NCBI GenBank assembly: GCA_021773115.1
Contig: JAJFKS010000033.1
Span: 310,001-374,000, forward strand
Source of the DNA: Woeseiaceae bacterium
Lineage (GTDB): Bacteria > Pseudomonadota > Gammaproteobacteria > Steroidobacterales > Woeseiaceae
Direction of reading: 5' to 3'
DNA length: 64,000 nt
A program made the translations under genes and the position numbers. The notes beneath the pieces are model-generated. The model was not told the DNA's origin and did not search any database. It saw only the letters and a list, made by a program, of their open reading frames with translations. This document shows, piece after piece, positions 9,279 to 18,409 of this stretch. The stretch's first letter is position 1; every line of letters starts with the position of its first letter.

Positions 9279-10594
9279 GGTTGGGGCTCCAGTTGAAAGC
9301 CAGCGGCTAACTCAAGTGCAATTGACAATTCTGTGACCGCCATGGAAAGTCCATTCTCTACAATCTGCTTGTCCAGTAGTGCCAAACGCGTCGCCATGCC
9401 AGCCGACTGCGAGAGATCCCCTCGTTCCACCGCTCGACTCACTGCATCCGCCTGTGAAATCAGTGCTTGAATGTCTTCGGCGATCTCTTCGAATTGTTTT
9501 TTTGCAATGACCAATGCCGTGTGAATCGACGCAATATCGGCGCGCACAGTTTCGAGTCGCGCCGCGTATTCAGCCCGCAGCTGCGCGCGAGTCGCATTGG
9601 CAATCGCTAACTCACCACGCCCTCGATTCCAGATGGGCAGCGTAAACGATACACTGGGTCCGATAGTTCGAATGGCACCTGTATCCCGGCCTGCGTTTAC
9701 GGCGACGACCGGCAGCGGATACCCGCCCATTACCGCGAGCGACTGATTGGCAGAAGAGGCTTCGTAACTGGCCCGCATTCCCTTGAGGTCGGCTCTTTGT
9801 GCGACAGACCGGAGATAAATGTCGCCCACGTCGCCGGGCGATAACTTCACCAAGACCGTGGTCGCAATATCAATTCTCTGACCGGGGTCAATGCCAAGCG
9901 TGCGATTCAAATCGAGGCGAGCTTGAGCGAGTAGATTCTCGCTGTCTCGATCACGCGATGCGGCGTCCGTTGCGGCGAGTCGACGTGTTTCCAGGCTTGC
10001 AGCCGGCAGATCGCCACGCATCATCGCCTCAAGAGATCGGGATAATTCATCTTCCGCCAACTGCCTCAATTGCGACGTAAGCATTTTTGATCGTTCGAGA
10101 TACGGAATTTTGATTGCCTGAATTTTTGCTTGCTCACTGACCAGCCACTCGGCCCATGCGATATCCAGCCGGACGGCATCAAACTCCGCTTGTGCGGCTC
10201 TCTTTGTCGCGGGGCGACGCGCCAGTGCGGCAATATCCAGGCCGATCGATGCGGCAAGCGCGGTGACCAGGCCGGAGCTGTTGCGTGGATAGTCTGCGCC
10301 GAGAGAGAAGCTCGGATCAGGAATTAGGCCGGCAGTAAAAACCTGCGCTTCAGCTACGTATTCGCGCGCCCGAATTGCACGTAACTCCGGGTTAGTGAAA
10401 ACGGCGATTGTCGCAATATGATCGCTATTCAAAGCCGACGACAAGTCGATTGACTGCGTCTCTGCGAGAGTTGTTAGTGAGAGGCCTGTTACCGTTGGGC
10501 CTGGCAGCGGAGTATTGTCTAAAGCATTCGAGCTACATCCGCCGACCACCAGAAACAGACAGACAACATACTTACGGGTTAGACGAAGTTTCAC
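9275..10594 (-). CDS. TolC-family outer-membrane efflux lipoprotein
   Basis: A 439-residue outer-membrane efflux protein with two OEP repeats rich in long alpha-helical, Ala/Gln/Glu-rich stretches. The signal sequence ends with a lipobox (LFLVVGGC, Cys about residue 20), as in OprM/NodT-type channels. It should form the outer-membrane exit duct for the adaptor and pump encoded next. The GTG start lies 23 bases inside the end of arnF, so this gene is translationally tied to the arn operon rather than standing alone. No better start was seen. Confidence 0.9.
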   Translation of the reverse strand: MKLRLTRKYVVCLFLVVGGCSSNALDNTPLPGPTVTGLSLTTLAETQSIDLSSALNSDHIATIAVFTNPELRAIRAREYVAEAQVFTAGLIPDPSFSLGADYPRNSSGLVTALAASIGLDIAALARRPATKRAAQAEFDAVRLDIAWAEWLVSEQAKIQAIKIPYLERSKMLTSQLRQLAEDELSRSLEAMMRGDLPAASLETRRLAATDAASRDRDSENLLAQARLDLNRTLGIDPGQRIDIATTVLVKLSPGDVGDIYLRSVAQRADLKGMRASYEASSANQSLAVMGGYPLPVVAVNAGRDTGAIRTIGPSVSFTLPIWNRGRGELAIANATRAQLRAEYAARLETVRADIASIHTALVIAKKQFEEIAEDIQALISQADAVSRAVERGDLSQSAGMATRLALLDKQIVENGLSMAVTELSIALELAAGFQLEPQP

Positions 10595-10997
10595 TTTGGT
10601 CGCTCAGTGGCCTATCGAGAAACAGCACGGAAATCCCAACAGCGACCAATCCAACACCAAGCGTCTTTTCGAGACTGGCTGATTCATCAAATACAGGAAG
10701 GTAAGTCGCTGCAACATAGACTATCACGTAGCTGATCGAGAGCATGGGATACGCCAGGCTGACCGGGAAGCGCGTTAACGCAACGATCCAGGCCAGCATT
10801 GACACGGCATAAAGGAAGACGCCCAGCGCGAGATAGATTGCATCTGCGGCCTGCAGTGACACGAGGACACCGGCAATATTGCTTGCGTCGGCGTCGGTCT
10901 GCTTCATCACGACACTGAACAGAAGTTGTGCCGCGCTGGTGAAAACAACGCTCACCGCGATAAGCATAGCTGCCGTTTTGCCGGAGACGCCGCTCAC
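10572..10997 (-). CDS. arnF: ArnF, undecaprenyl-P-Ara4N flippase subunit
   Basis: A 141-residue four-helix EamA/SMR-like membrane protein with FPVSLAYPMLSISYVIVY, the region conserved in ArnE/ArnF. Together with ArnE it is thought to flip undecaprenyl-phosphate-4-amino-4-deoxy-arabinose to the periplasmic face of the inner membrane. The GTG start overlaps the arnE stop by four bases (GTGA). Assignment rests mainly on its position after arnT and arnE plus the fold; alone it would only be called an EamA-like transporter. Confidence 0.87.
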   Translation of the reverse strand: MSGVSGKTAAMLIAVSVVFTSAAQLLFSVVMKQTDADASNIAGVLVSLQAADAIYLALGVFLYAVSMLAWIVALTRFPVSLAYPMLSISYVIVYVAATYLPVFDESASLEKTLGVGLVAVGISVLFLDRPLSDQSETSSNP

Positions 10998-11347
10998 TGG
11001 CTCGTCATCATGATCGCCGCCCCGGCCGATATCAAAGCGACTCCAATCCAGCGAAAGACACCGACGCGCTCTTTCAGAAAGAACGCAGATGCCGCGGTCG
11101 TTACGACAAAACTTAGACCGAGCAAAGGGTAAGCCTTGCCGACGTCCAGCGTAGACAGCGATAAGAGCCAGGCGACGAGGCCGGCGCCCATGACGAATGC
11201 CGCACCCCAGAAGAACGGTGACCCAAACAGCGAGACCAAACCGGCGAATGGCCCGTTTCCAATAAGCAGTTGTCTGGCGGCCATTTTCTGCAGCACCTGC
11301 CCCGCGGCGACGAAGAGTATTGCTGTTGCAAGGTAGGCATATGTCAT
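10994..11347 (-). CDS. arnE: ArnE, undecaprenyl-P-Ara4N flippase subunit
   Basis: A 117-residue protein of four transmembrane helices, with GKAYPLLGLSFVVTTAAS near the third helix and FRWIGVALISAGAAIM at the C-terminus, characteristic of ArnE/SMR-like proteins. It partners ArnF in moving the lipid-linked aminosugar across the inner membrane. The ATG overlaps the arnT stop by four bases. Length and order (arnT-arnE-arnF) agree with the enterobacterial arn operon. Confidence 0.9.
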   Translation of the reverse strand: MTYAYLATAILFVAAGQVLQKMAARQLLIGNGPFAGLVSLFGSPFFWGAAFVMGAGLVAWLLSLSTLDVGKAYPLLGLSFVVTTAASAFFLKERVGVFRWIGVALISAGAAIMMTSQ

Positions 11348-13056
11348 TTCTGGCGCGCCGGGGTCATTAAGGACGATGGCAGGTCGACTTGTGGTTGAAT
11401 CACGTAGGCATGAAAGTTACCGTATGAAGATCGAATCACGTGTTGCGGCAGAACAGCTATTGTCGCAGCGCTGCACTGGCCCTTACACGCAACCAGGACG
11501 GACGTGTTGCCTCGGACCAGACTCTCAAGCTCGGCTGGCTCGAGAAAGCGTCCCTCGCCGTCAGGCGCCTCAAGACCGTAGCTTGTCTCACCGCCATTTT
11601 CGATGACAAAAATATCATCACGTTTCGTCGACCAGCTCATCGCACGCACCAGGGATCCATTGCTTACGATAATAGTATCCGTCGGTAGCCTTGAATACGT
11701 TTCTGCCAGAAACTGCTCCGGCGCCTTTGCTCCCAAGGTAGCGATTGCCATCGACAGCGGCAATGCCAGCATGAACGGGACGATGGATAGCCCCAGGCAA
11801 ACGATTCGTGTCGAATAGCTAACAGTCGTTCGAGCAATTGCCAGCGAGATCAACGCAAGTATCAGCGAGCCGTAAAGCGCCGCTTTCTTCAACCACTCAT
11901 CCGCGGTGAAGACGAGGTCCTCGCCTTTGGAAACATACAGCACCAATACCACGAAGAAGCCCGCGACTGCGATCGCGGCTATCGTGACCGGAATCTTCGT
12001 CAGGCCTCGTTCTCTTGCCACGGTCGCAAGGCCCGCTGCCACAATCAACGAGAACGGTACGAAACAAGGCAAAACATAGGTCGCTAACTTGCCGCTCGCC
12101 ACGGAGAAGAACACAAAAGGTAGGGCTGCCCACAGGGCAAGCAAAAGTACTACCCGATCACCCGTGACCGAGGCCCCCGGACTACGTAAATTTCTTATCG
12201 CCGTTGGCAGCAAGAATATCCATGGAAAGGCCAGCACCGGCAGGAGCATCAGAAAGTAGTAAAACGGCTCCTTGTGCTGCGCTTTTTCTGAAGCGAAACG
12301 CTGAATGTGCTCGACCCAGAAAAAGTAGTTCCAGAAGTCGGGTTCTCTGGCGTGGATCGCAAGCGCCCAGGGAGCGATCGTCAGGAGTGCAAATAGAATG
12401 GTGATCCATGCGTACCGAATCAGGAAGTCATAGTCTTTGCGAAGCACCAGCCAAGGCGTAAGTACCAGGGCGGGCAGTGCGAACGCGAGAAAGCCTTTGG
12501 TAAGAAAAGCGAGACCAAAAAGCAGCCCCGCAAGCACCGAGAGCCGCACTCGCTTTTGACCCGCAGAGTAGATGGCCATCGCCATGCTCAAAATTCCGCC
12601 GTTCAGAACGGCTGCGAAAATGGGGTCAAGGACACTGAAAGTGCCAATTGCCTGCACCTCCAACGTTGTCAAAAAGATAAAGGTTGCCAGAAACGGAATA
12701 GCTCGGGATTTGAAGAAATGCCTTCCGGCAACAAAAACGATTCCGGCTGAAGCTGCGGTCGCCAACGCACTTGAAAAGCGAACCGCAAATGGGTTTTCTC
12801 CAAAAGTTGACAGTGACAACATATTTAACCAATAGCCGAATGGAGGCTTCTCAAAGTACAGAAGTCCATTCAGCCGGGGCACAATCCAGTCACCGCTCGC
12901 GAGCATTTCGCGCGCGATCTCTCCGTAACGGGTTTCATCCGGAATGAAAAGAGGTCGCTCGCCGAGTATTACGATATAAAGCAGCGTAAATAATGCGCCA
13001 AGCAAAACGGCAGCAATTGTGCGCTTGCGCGAACTATCAAAGTATTGCTCGATCAT
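11344..13056 (-). CDS. arnT: ArnT, lipid A 4-amino-4-deoxy-L-arabinosyltransferase
   Basis: A GT-C glycosyltransferase that moves L-Ara4N from undecaprenyl phosphate to lipid A phosphates in the periplasm. The first periplasmic loop has PDETRYGEIAREM, the conserved acidic motif, then FEKPPFGYW; about a dozen hydrophobic segments follow. I place the start at ATG 13056 (570 residues) because it overlaps the arnD stop as ATGA, the pattern used throughout the operon; a longer form from 13074 would add six residues. The protein is slightly longer than the roughly 550 residues usual for ArnT. Confidence 0.93.
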   Translation of the reverse strand: MIEQYFDSSRKRTIAAVLLGALFTLLYIVILGERPLFIPDETRYGEIAREMLASGDWIVPRLNGLLYFEKPPFGYWLNMLSLSTFGENPFAVRFSSALATAASAGIVFVAGRHFFKSRAIPFLATFIFLTTLEVQAIGTFSVLDPIFAAVLNGGILSMAMAIYSAGQKRVRLSVLAGLLFGLAFLTKGFLAFALPALVLTPWLVLRKDYDFLIRYAWITILFALLTIAPWALAIHAREPDFWNYFFWVEHIQRFASEKAQHKEPFYYFLMLLPVLAFPWIFLLPTAIRNLRSPGASVTGDRVVLLLALWAALPFVFFSVASGKLATYVLPCFVPFSLIVAAGLATVARERGLTKIPVTIAAIAVAGFFVVLVLYVSKGEDLVFTADEWLKKAALYGSLILALISLAIARTTVSYSTRIVCLGLSIVPFMLALPLSMAIATLGAKAPEQFLAETYSRLPTDTIIVSNGSLVRAMSWSTKRDDIFVIENGGETSYGLEAPDGEGRFLEPAELESLVRGNTSVLVACKGQCSAATIAVLPQHVIRSSYGNFHAYVIQPQVDLPSSLMTPARQK

Positions 13057-13958
13057 TGCGCTGCCTGAACACAAACCAGGCCATCTCGCCCACCGAGCTC
13101 GGCGTCGGCGATTCTGCCACGCGGAATGCTGGCAACATCGGGCAACAAGTCACCCAGCGGTGCGAAGGTGATGCCGCGACCGGCAGCTTCGTCCAGGAAG
13201 TACTCGAAGAGCCCGCTCTTGGCCATGCCTTCCACTTCCGCGTGGATTGTCAGAACGTTGAGTTTCCCGGTCTGTACTTGGTCAAGTAATACGTCATTGT
13301 AATTCGCGTCACTCACGCCTTTGCGCCCAATCAATTCATCGTAGGTGGGCAGCGTTACCGGAATCTGCGGCGTTAACGTTATTCCGCTCACAACAGGACG
13401 AAATATGCCTTCGCCGCGGCAGTCACTATGGTATTGCATGCTATAGGCTTCTTTAATATCCAGAACTGCTTCGTTACAGCGCCAGCCTGCCGATGCTGAG
13501 CACGAGGGCTCGAAGCCCAGAATTTTCGTCAGGCCGTGCATACTTAGATCAATTTCAGTTCGGATTTGCATGGGAGTCATGCGATCAAGCTTGGCCTGCC
13601 ATTTGTGATGGTCCCAGGCGTGAACGCCGACCTCGTGTCCGTCTTTCCCGGCCTGGCGCATGATTTCTCCACATTTCTCGCCGATCATCGGGCCAGGCCA
13701 GAAAACTCCGCGCAACAGAATATCCCAGCCATAGAGACTCGCCGCATTGCTGCGAATCATCTTTAGCAGAAACCTTGGTCGGACAAGTCGCCAGAGGTGG
13801 CGGCCCATGTTGTCTGGACCTACAGAGAAGAAGAACGAGGCGCGAATTCCACGGCTTTTGAGAATCTCGAATAAGCACGGCACACCGTGCCGGGTTCCAC
13901 GAAGCGTATCGACATCAATGCGCAACCCCACGACGGAGGTTGATTCCTGACTGGCCAC
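13053..13958 (-). CDS. arnD: ArnD, Ara4FN-phosphoundecaprenol deformylase
   Basis: A polysaccharide-deacetylase-fold protein matching ArnD along its length: VGLRIDVDTLRGTRHGVP at the N-terminus, FFFSVGPDNMGRHLWRL, the metal-binding HAWDHHKWQ, and TIHAEVEG near the end. It removes the formyl group from undecaprenyl-P-Ara4FN. The GTG at 13958 gives a protein of 301 residues, the normal family length, and begins 8 bases after the arnA stop. A longer frame from 14003 would overlap arnA by 38 bases and add 15 non-conserved residues, so I reject it. Confidence 0.92.
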   Translation of the reverse strand: MASQESTSVVGLRIDVDTLRGTRHGVPCLFEILKSRGIRASFFFSVGPDNMGRHLWRLVRPRFLLKMIRSNAASLYGWDILLRGVFWPGPMIGEKCGEIMRQAGKDGHEVGVHAWDHHKWQAKLDRMTPMQIRTEIDLSMHGLTKILGFEPSCSASAGWRCNEAVLDIKEAYSMQYHSDCRGEGIFRPVVSGITLTPQIPVTLPTYDELIGRKGVSDANYNDVLLDQVQTGKLNVLTIHAEVEGMAKSGLFEYFLDEAAGRGITFAPLGDLLPDVASIPRGRIADAELGGRDGLVCVQAAQ

Positions 13959-13965
13959 GATAGTT

Positions 13966-15996
13966 CTACCCCACAGAAACCAGCGACTGCCGCTCTGGAG
14001 CAACGCTTCGGTTCAGAACGTTGACGTGATCTCGCAGGAAGTAATCCAGGGTCTTTCGCACCGATACCTCGACCGGGATACCGGGTTGCCAGTCAAGAAA
14101 CTTCTTCGCGTTCGCGATATTAGGACGACGGTGTTGTACGTCCTCGTAGCCGTCGCCGTAGTATCGTTTGCTTTCGATCTCCTGCATGCCGGCGAGCGGC
14201 GGGAACTCGGCTCGCAGCGCATGCTTTTCGAACTCTTCGGTCAGCATTTGAGCAAGCTCGCGAATGCTTGCCTCGTTGACAGGGTTGCCGATGTTAATGA
14301 TCTTGCCGTCACACAGGCCACCCTTGTTCTCAATGATTCTGAACAAGCCCTCAATGCCGTCGTCGACATCGGTAAAGCAGCGTTTTTGTTCGCCACCGTC
14401 AATCAGTTGAATGGGCGTTCCCTCAACGAGATTGAGAATCAGCTGAGTAATGGCTCGCGAACTACCAATACGCGCGGAATCCAGCGAGTCGAGGCGTGGA
14501 CCGATCCAGTTGAACGGCCGGAACAAGGTAAATCGCAGGCCTTCCGATTGTCCATAGGCCCAGATGACCCGATCCAGTAACTGCTTGCTGCAGGAATAGA
14601 TCCAGCGTTGTTTATTGATCGGGCCCAGCACGAGATTCGATTTGTCTTCGTCGAAGATTTCTTCACCGCACATTCCGTACACTTCGGAGGTTGACGGGAA
14701 GATCACGCGCTTATTGTACTTGGCGCAGTAGCGAACGATGCGAAGGTTCTCCTCGAAATCCAGCTCGAACACTTTGAGCGGGTTTCGCGTGTATTCAGCC
14801 GGCGTCGCAATGGCGACCAATGGCAGAATGATGTCGCATTTCTTGACGTGATATTCAATCCACTCTCTTTGAATGCTGATATCGCCTTCATGAAAGTGGA
14901 ATTTCGGGTGATGCATGAACTGCGAAATCGCGTCGTTGTGTAAATCCATGCCATGAATTTCGTAGCCACCTTCGGCAAGCAATTTGTCAGTAAGGGCATT
15001 ACCAATGAATCCGTTGACGCCAAGAATCAGCACCTTCTTGTTTCTCGGTTTACTGCTTCGGCGGTCGATGGGCCTCGCGAATCGTGCGCCTACACAAAGG
15101 TCCATCTCAACGGCCAGCATTTCACCCGATAAAAAGACGCCGCCATCGAGTTGCCCCGCGAGAACGTCCAAAGCGCCGTTGCCGCACGCAATACGCAGTG
15201 GGGACACACTCAGGACGGTCCCCGGCTCCTCGCAAGCGACACCGCTATTGACGACCCGAGCAGACCAGATTGTCACTTTGCTGTTGCCTCTGTGCGTAAA
15301 CGCGCCTGGATATGGGCTGCTTACAGCACGGACCAGGTTCCCGATTTCCGTCGCGGTCGAGTTCCAGTTGATCTCTCCATCCGCTGCGGTTCTGCGACCA
15401 AAGTACGTCGCCGCCCTATCATCCTGCGGAGTGCCGGCCAAGTTACCAGCGATAATGTCCGGCAGCTTTTCGGACAGCATTTGCCTCGCCACGGCCTCCA
15501 GGCGTTTATGCAATGACCTGGCGGTATCGTCGTCAGAAATATCGATGGCAGACTGGCAAACGATGTCACCATCGTCGGCTCTCGGCGTCATATGGTGCAG
15601 CGTCACGCCAGTACGCTTCTCTCCGTTGACCAACGCCCAGTTGATCGGGGCTCGGCCCCTTAGCTTCGGAAGCAGCGACGTATGAAGATTGAAACTGGCC
15701 TCTTTGGGTATGGCCAGAATTTCTTCACCGATCAAATCGCGATAGTAAAACGAGAACAGATAGTCCGGCTGCATCTCGCGGATGCGTTGCACCCACAGTG
15801 GATGATTAATATCGTCCGGTGCGAATACGGGAATACTCAGATCTGCCGCTGTCTGTGCGACGGATCGGAACCAGATAGCCTCACCCTCGTTGTCCGGGTA
15901 GGTGAAGACAGCCTTGACATCGACTCCTGCGCGCACCAATTCTTCCAGTCCAACACAGCCGAAGTTGTGATACGCCGTTACGATTGCTGATTTCAT
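13966..15996 (-). CDS. arnA: ArnA, bifunctional UDP-GlcA decarboxylase / UDP-Ara4N formyltransferase
   Basis: A 676-residue two-domain enzyme. Residues 1-300 are a formyltransferase with [18 protein letters not shown] (catalytic Asn and His) and [11 protein letters not shown] (catalytic Asp). Residues about 320-660 are an extended SDR decarboxylase with [14 protein letters not shown] (NAD-binding glycines), STSEVYG and YSCSKQ (YxxxK catalytic pair). It performs the first oxidative decarboxylation and later the N-formylation in Ara4N synthesis. The ATG overlaps the arnC stop by four bases. All key residues are present. Confidence 0.96.
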   Translation of the reverse strand: MKSAIVTAYHNFGCVGLEELVRAGVDVKAVFTYPDNEGEAIWFRSVAQTAADLSIPVFAPDDINHPLWVQRIREMQPDYLFSFYYRDLIGEEILAIPKEASFNLHTSLLPKLRGRAPINWALVNGEKRTGVTLHHMTPRADDGDIVCQSAIDISDDDTARSLHKRLEAVARQMLSEKLPDIIAGNLAGTPQDDRAATYFGRRTAADGEINWNSTATEIGNLVRAVSSPYPGAFTHRGNSKVTIWSARVVNSGVACEEPGTVLSVSPLRIACGNGALDVLAGQLDGGVFLSGEMLAVEMDLCVGARFARPIDRRSSKPRNKKVLILGVNGFIGNALTDKLLAEGGYEIHGMDLHNDAISQFMHHPKFHFHEGDISIQREWIEYHVKKCDIILPLVAIATPAEYTRNPLKVFELDFEENLRIVRYCAKYNKRVIFPSTSEVYGMCGEEIFDEDKSNLVLGPINKQRWIYSCSKQLLDRVIWAYGQSEGLRFTLFRPFNWIGPRLDSLDSARIGSSRAITQLILNLVEGTPIQLIDGGEQKRCFTDVDDGIEGLFRIIENKGGLCDGKIINIGNPVNEASIRELAQMLTEEFEKHALRAEFPPLAGMQEIESKRYYGDGYEDVQHRRPNIANAKKFLDWQPGIPVEVSVRKTLDYFLRDHVNVLNRSVAPERQSLVSVG

Positions 15997-17000
15997 GCTT
16001 GTCCTTCTGCCTTCAGGCTCAAGTGCACGACGCTTGATTCGCCATGCAGGGGAACCGGCTCACTGCCGGCAATAACTTTGTGAATAAAATATCTTGGCCG
16101 GCCCCGGACATCGTCATAGACACGACTCAGGTATTCACCCAACAGCCCAAGACCGAATAGTTGAACACCGGTAAAAATGAACAGGACTGCGACAACCGTA
16201 AGAACGCCCTCTGCGGCCCAGGCCGAGCCATACGCAACGCGCATCACACCGATCGAAATACCTGCGAGAAAACCCAGCGCCGCCATTAGGCCGCCGCCGA
16301 TACTCAGCAATCGCAGCGGGAATGCCGTCATGCTGGTTAGCAGGTCGAATTGAAGGTTAATCAGCTTCCAGAAATTGTATTTCGAGTCGCCGGCCGATCG
16401 TTTCGAGTGCTTTACGGTGACTTCGCCCGTGTTACTGGCAAAGCTGTTCGCGAGAATTGGAATAAAAGTACTTCGTTCATGGCAACTCAGGATCGCCTCA
16501 ACAACATTCCGGCGGTAAGCGCGAAGCATGCAGCCGTAGTCGTTCATTTCTACACCGGTTGTCTTGCGGACAACTGCGTTTATGATCCGAGACGGGAGCC
16601 GCCGCAACCAGGAGTCTCGTCGGTTTTCTCGAACACTTCCGACGACGTCGCAGCCCTCGTCAATCTTCGCAAGCAGGCGCGGAATTTCTTCGGGCGGGTT
16701 CTGAAGGTCAGCATCGAGCGTTACGATCACATCGCCGCGAGATTGCGCGAGGCCGGCCAGAACAGCGGGATGTTGCCCGTAGTTTCGATTCAACAGTACT
16801 GCAACAATGTTGCCGTCTTTCTTGGCCGCCACATCCGAGAGAATCTGTCGAGACTTATCCTTGCTTCCATCGTCAACAAAGACGATCTCGTATCGCCTTG
16901 CTGTTGCGTCGCAAACAGCAACGCAGCGCTCAATGAGTTCGGTGAGGTTTTCTTCTTCATTGAAAACCGGAATAACCAGTGACAGTTCAACATCGCTCAT
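15993..17000 (-). CDS. arnC: ArnC, undecaprenyl-phosphate Ara4FN transferase
   Basis: A 335-residue GT2 glycosyltransferase with [23 protein letters not shown] and [14 protein letters not shown] (DxD-type nucleotide-sugar site), followed by two C-terminal transmembrane helices (about 235-265 and 270-300). It transfers formyl-aminoarabinose from UDP to undecaprenyl phosphate at the cytoplasmic face. Its ATG overlaps the arnB stop by four bases. Its family also includes dolichyl-phosphate-mannose-type synthases; the operon fixes the assignment. Confidence 0.93.
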   Translation of the reverse strand: MSDVELSLVIPVFNEEENLTELIERCVAVCDATARRYEIVFVDDGSKDKSRQILSDVAAKKDGNIVAVLLNRNYGQHPAVLAGLAQSRGDVIVTLDADLQNPPEEIPRLLAKIDEGCDVVGSVRENRRDSWLRRLPSRIINAVVRKTTGVEMNDYGCMLRAYRRNVVEAILSCHERSTFIPILANSFASNTGEVTVKHSKRSAGDSKYNFWKLINLQFDLLTSMTAFPLRLLSIGGGLMAALGFLAGISIGVMRVAYGSAWAAEGVLTVVAVLFIFTGVQLFGLGLLGEYLSRVYDDVRGRPRYFIHKVIAGSEPVPLHGESSVVHLSLKAEGQA

Positions 17001-18211
17001 ATCGCGAACCTCGATACCGTGGTCTTCACGGCAACAATGACTCGGTCAACATCTGCATCGCTCATGCCGGGAAAAAGTGGCAAGGTAACCAGTCGATCTG
17101 AGTTCCAGTTGGTATTTTCCAGTTTCGCCGCGCCGGTAAGTGGCAGCGCTTTGTAGAATGCATGCTGATGCACCGCACGAAAATGCAAACCTGTGCCGAT
17201 ACCTTGTTCCTTCAGCTGCAACATGAGTGCGTCGCGACCAATCGATAGCCGATCGGTGTCGACGCGAACCATGAAAAGGTGCCATGCATGTTCATGCGTA
17301 TAGACAGGGCGATCTAACGGCAAGATGGCATCGAGGCTCATGAATGCCTGCGAATATTGCTGAGCAATGGCGGCGCGCCGAGCGTTTGAACTGGCAAGCC
17401 GATCGAGCTGGCCTAGAGCAAGACACGCATTCATGTCCGGCAAGTTGCACTTAAAGCCCGGCTCCACGACCTCGGCGTTCGGCAAGCGGCTGTTCGTCTT
17501 TCTATCGAACGCGTCTGCGCCCAAACCATGAAATCGCAGTCGTCGCAGGCGTTTAGCGAGATGGCTATCGTCCGTGCAGATCACGCCACCTTCCGCCGTC
17601 GTAACGTTTTTGATCGCCTGCAGTGAGAAAATGGCGGTTCCACGGCTTCCAACATGTGCACCCTGGTAGTAGGTCCCCAACGCATGCGCCGCGTCGTCGA
17701 CGATCGGGACCGAATAGCGACTGGCAACCGAGCGGATTGAATCTTGATCCAGCGGCGCGCCGGCGTAGTGCACAGGAATAATGAGTTTGGTGCGGGATGT
17801 GATCGCCGGTTCGATTTGCTCCGCCGTGACCATCAAGGTGTGTCGATCAACGTCAACGAAAACCGGTGTGGCGCCGCTGAGGTGTATCAAATTGACGGTG
17901 GAGACCCAGGTTAGTGACGGGGTGATGACTTCGTCGCCGGGCCCTATACCCATCGCATGCAGGACCAGATGCAAACCTGCGGTTGCCGACGAGACGGCAA
18001 TAGCATGTTCGCAGCCCACCTGCTGAACGAACTTTTCTTCGAGCTGCTTGACCTTGGAACCCGACGTTATCCAGCCAGACCTCAGAACGGCAACGACCTC
18101 GTCGATATCACGCGCATCAATATCCGGGCGCATAAACGGCAGGAACTCAACCGAAGCAGGTTCCGCAATTGCTCGAATTCGTTGGATCGCATCTACACTA
18201 TTATTTGACAA
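16997..18211 (-). CDS. arnB: ArnB, UDP-Ara4O aminotransferase
   Basis: A DegT/DnrJ/EryC1-family PLP aminotransferase with [24 protein letters not shown] and the lysine-bearing motif [13 protein letters not shown]. It converts UDP-4-keto-arabinose to UDP-Ara4N with glutamate as donor. The open frame extends to a GTG at 18277, but a much better start is the TTG at 18211. There AAAGGA (18224-18219) precedes the codon with seven bases between, giving 404 residues, closer to the family's about 380. It is first in the operon and divergent from an Omp85-like gene, so the arn promoter should lie within 18212-18409. I did not recognise a PmrA box there. Confidence 0.93.
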   Translation of the reverse strand: MSNNSVDAIQRIRAIAEPASVEFLPFMRPDIDARDIDEVVAVLRSGWITSGSKVKQLEEKFVQQVGCEHAIAVSSATAGLHLVLHAMGIGPGDEVITPSLTWVSTVNLIHLSGATPVFVDVDRHTLMVTAEQIEPAITSRTKLIIPVHYAGAPLDQDSIRSVASRYSVPIVDDAAHALGTYYQGAHVGSRGTAIFSLQAIKNVTTAEGGVICTDDSHLAKRLRRLRFHGLGADAFDRKTNSRLPNAEVVEPGFKCNLPDMNACLALGQLDRLASSNARRAAIAQQYSQAFMSLDAILPLDRPVYTHEHAWHLFMVRVDTDRLSIGRDALMLQLKEQGIGTGLHFRAVHQHAFYKALPLTGAAKLENTNWNSDRLVTLPLFPGMSDADVDRVIVAVKTTVSRFAI

Positions 18212-18409
18212 GAAATTGTCCTTTATCCGGGTCGGACTCAGCCGATATGAAGGCCTTGGGGTAATTGGACGAAGCACGGACGGAAACCGGTCGCCCGCGA
18301 CATGTTTCTACGTGGATAGACAGCTTTTCCAGTTTCATCCGTCTAACAGAATCGCACTGGCGAATACTTTCCGATTTCGTCGCCTCGGCTGTTTCTCACA
18401 AAGGACTCA

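Noticed and set aside
13959..14003. N-terminal extension of arnD into arnA
   Set aside because: The extra 15 residues are not conserved and GTG 13958 gives the normal ArnD length.
14984..15685. Open frame of 233 codons opposite arnA
   Set aside because: Antisense shadow of the formyltransferase domain; no domain or ribosome site.
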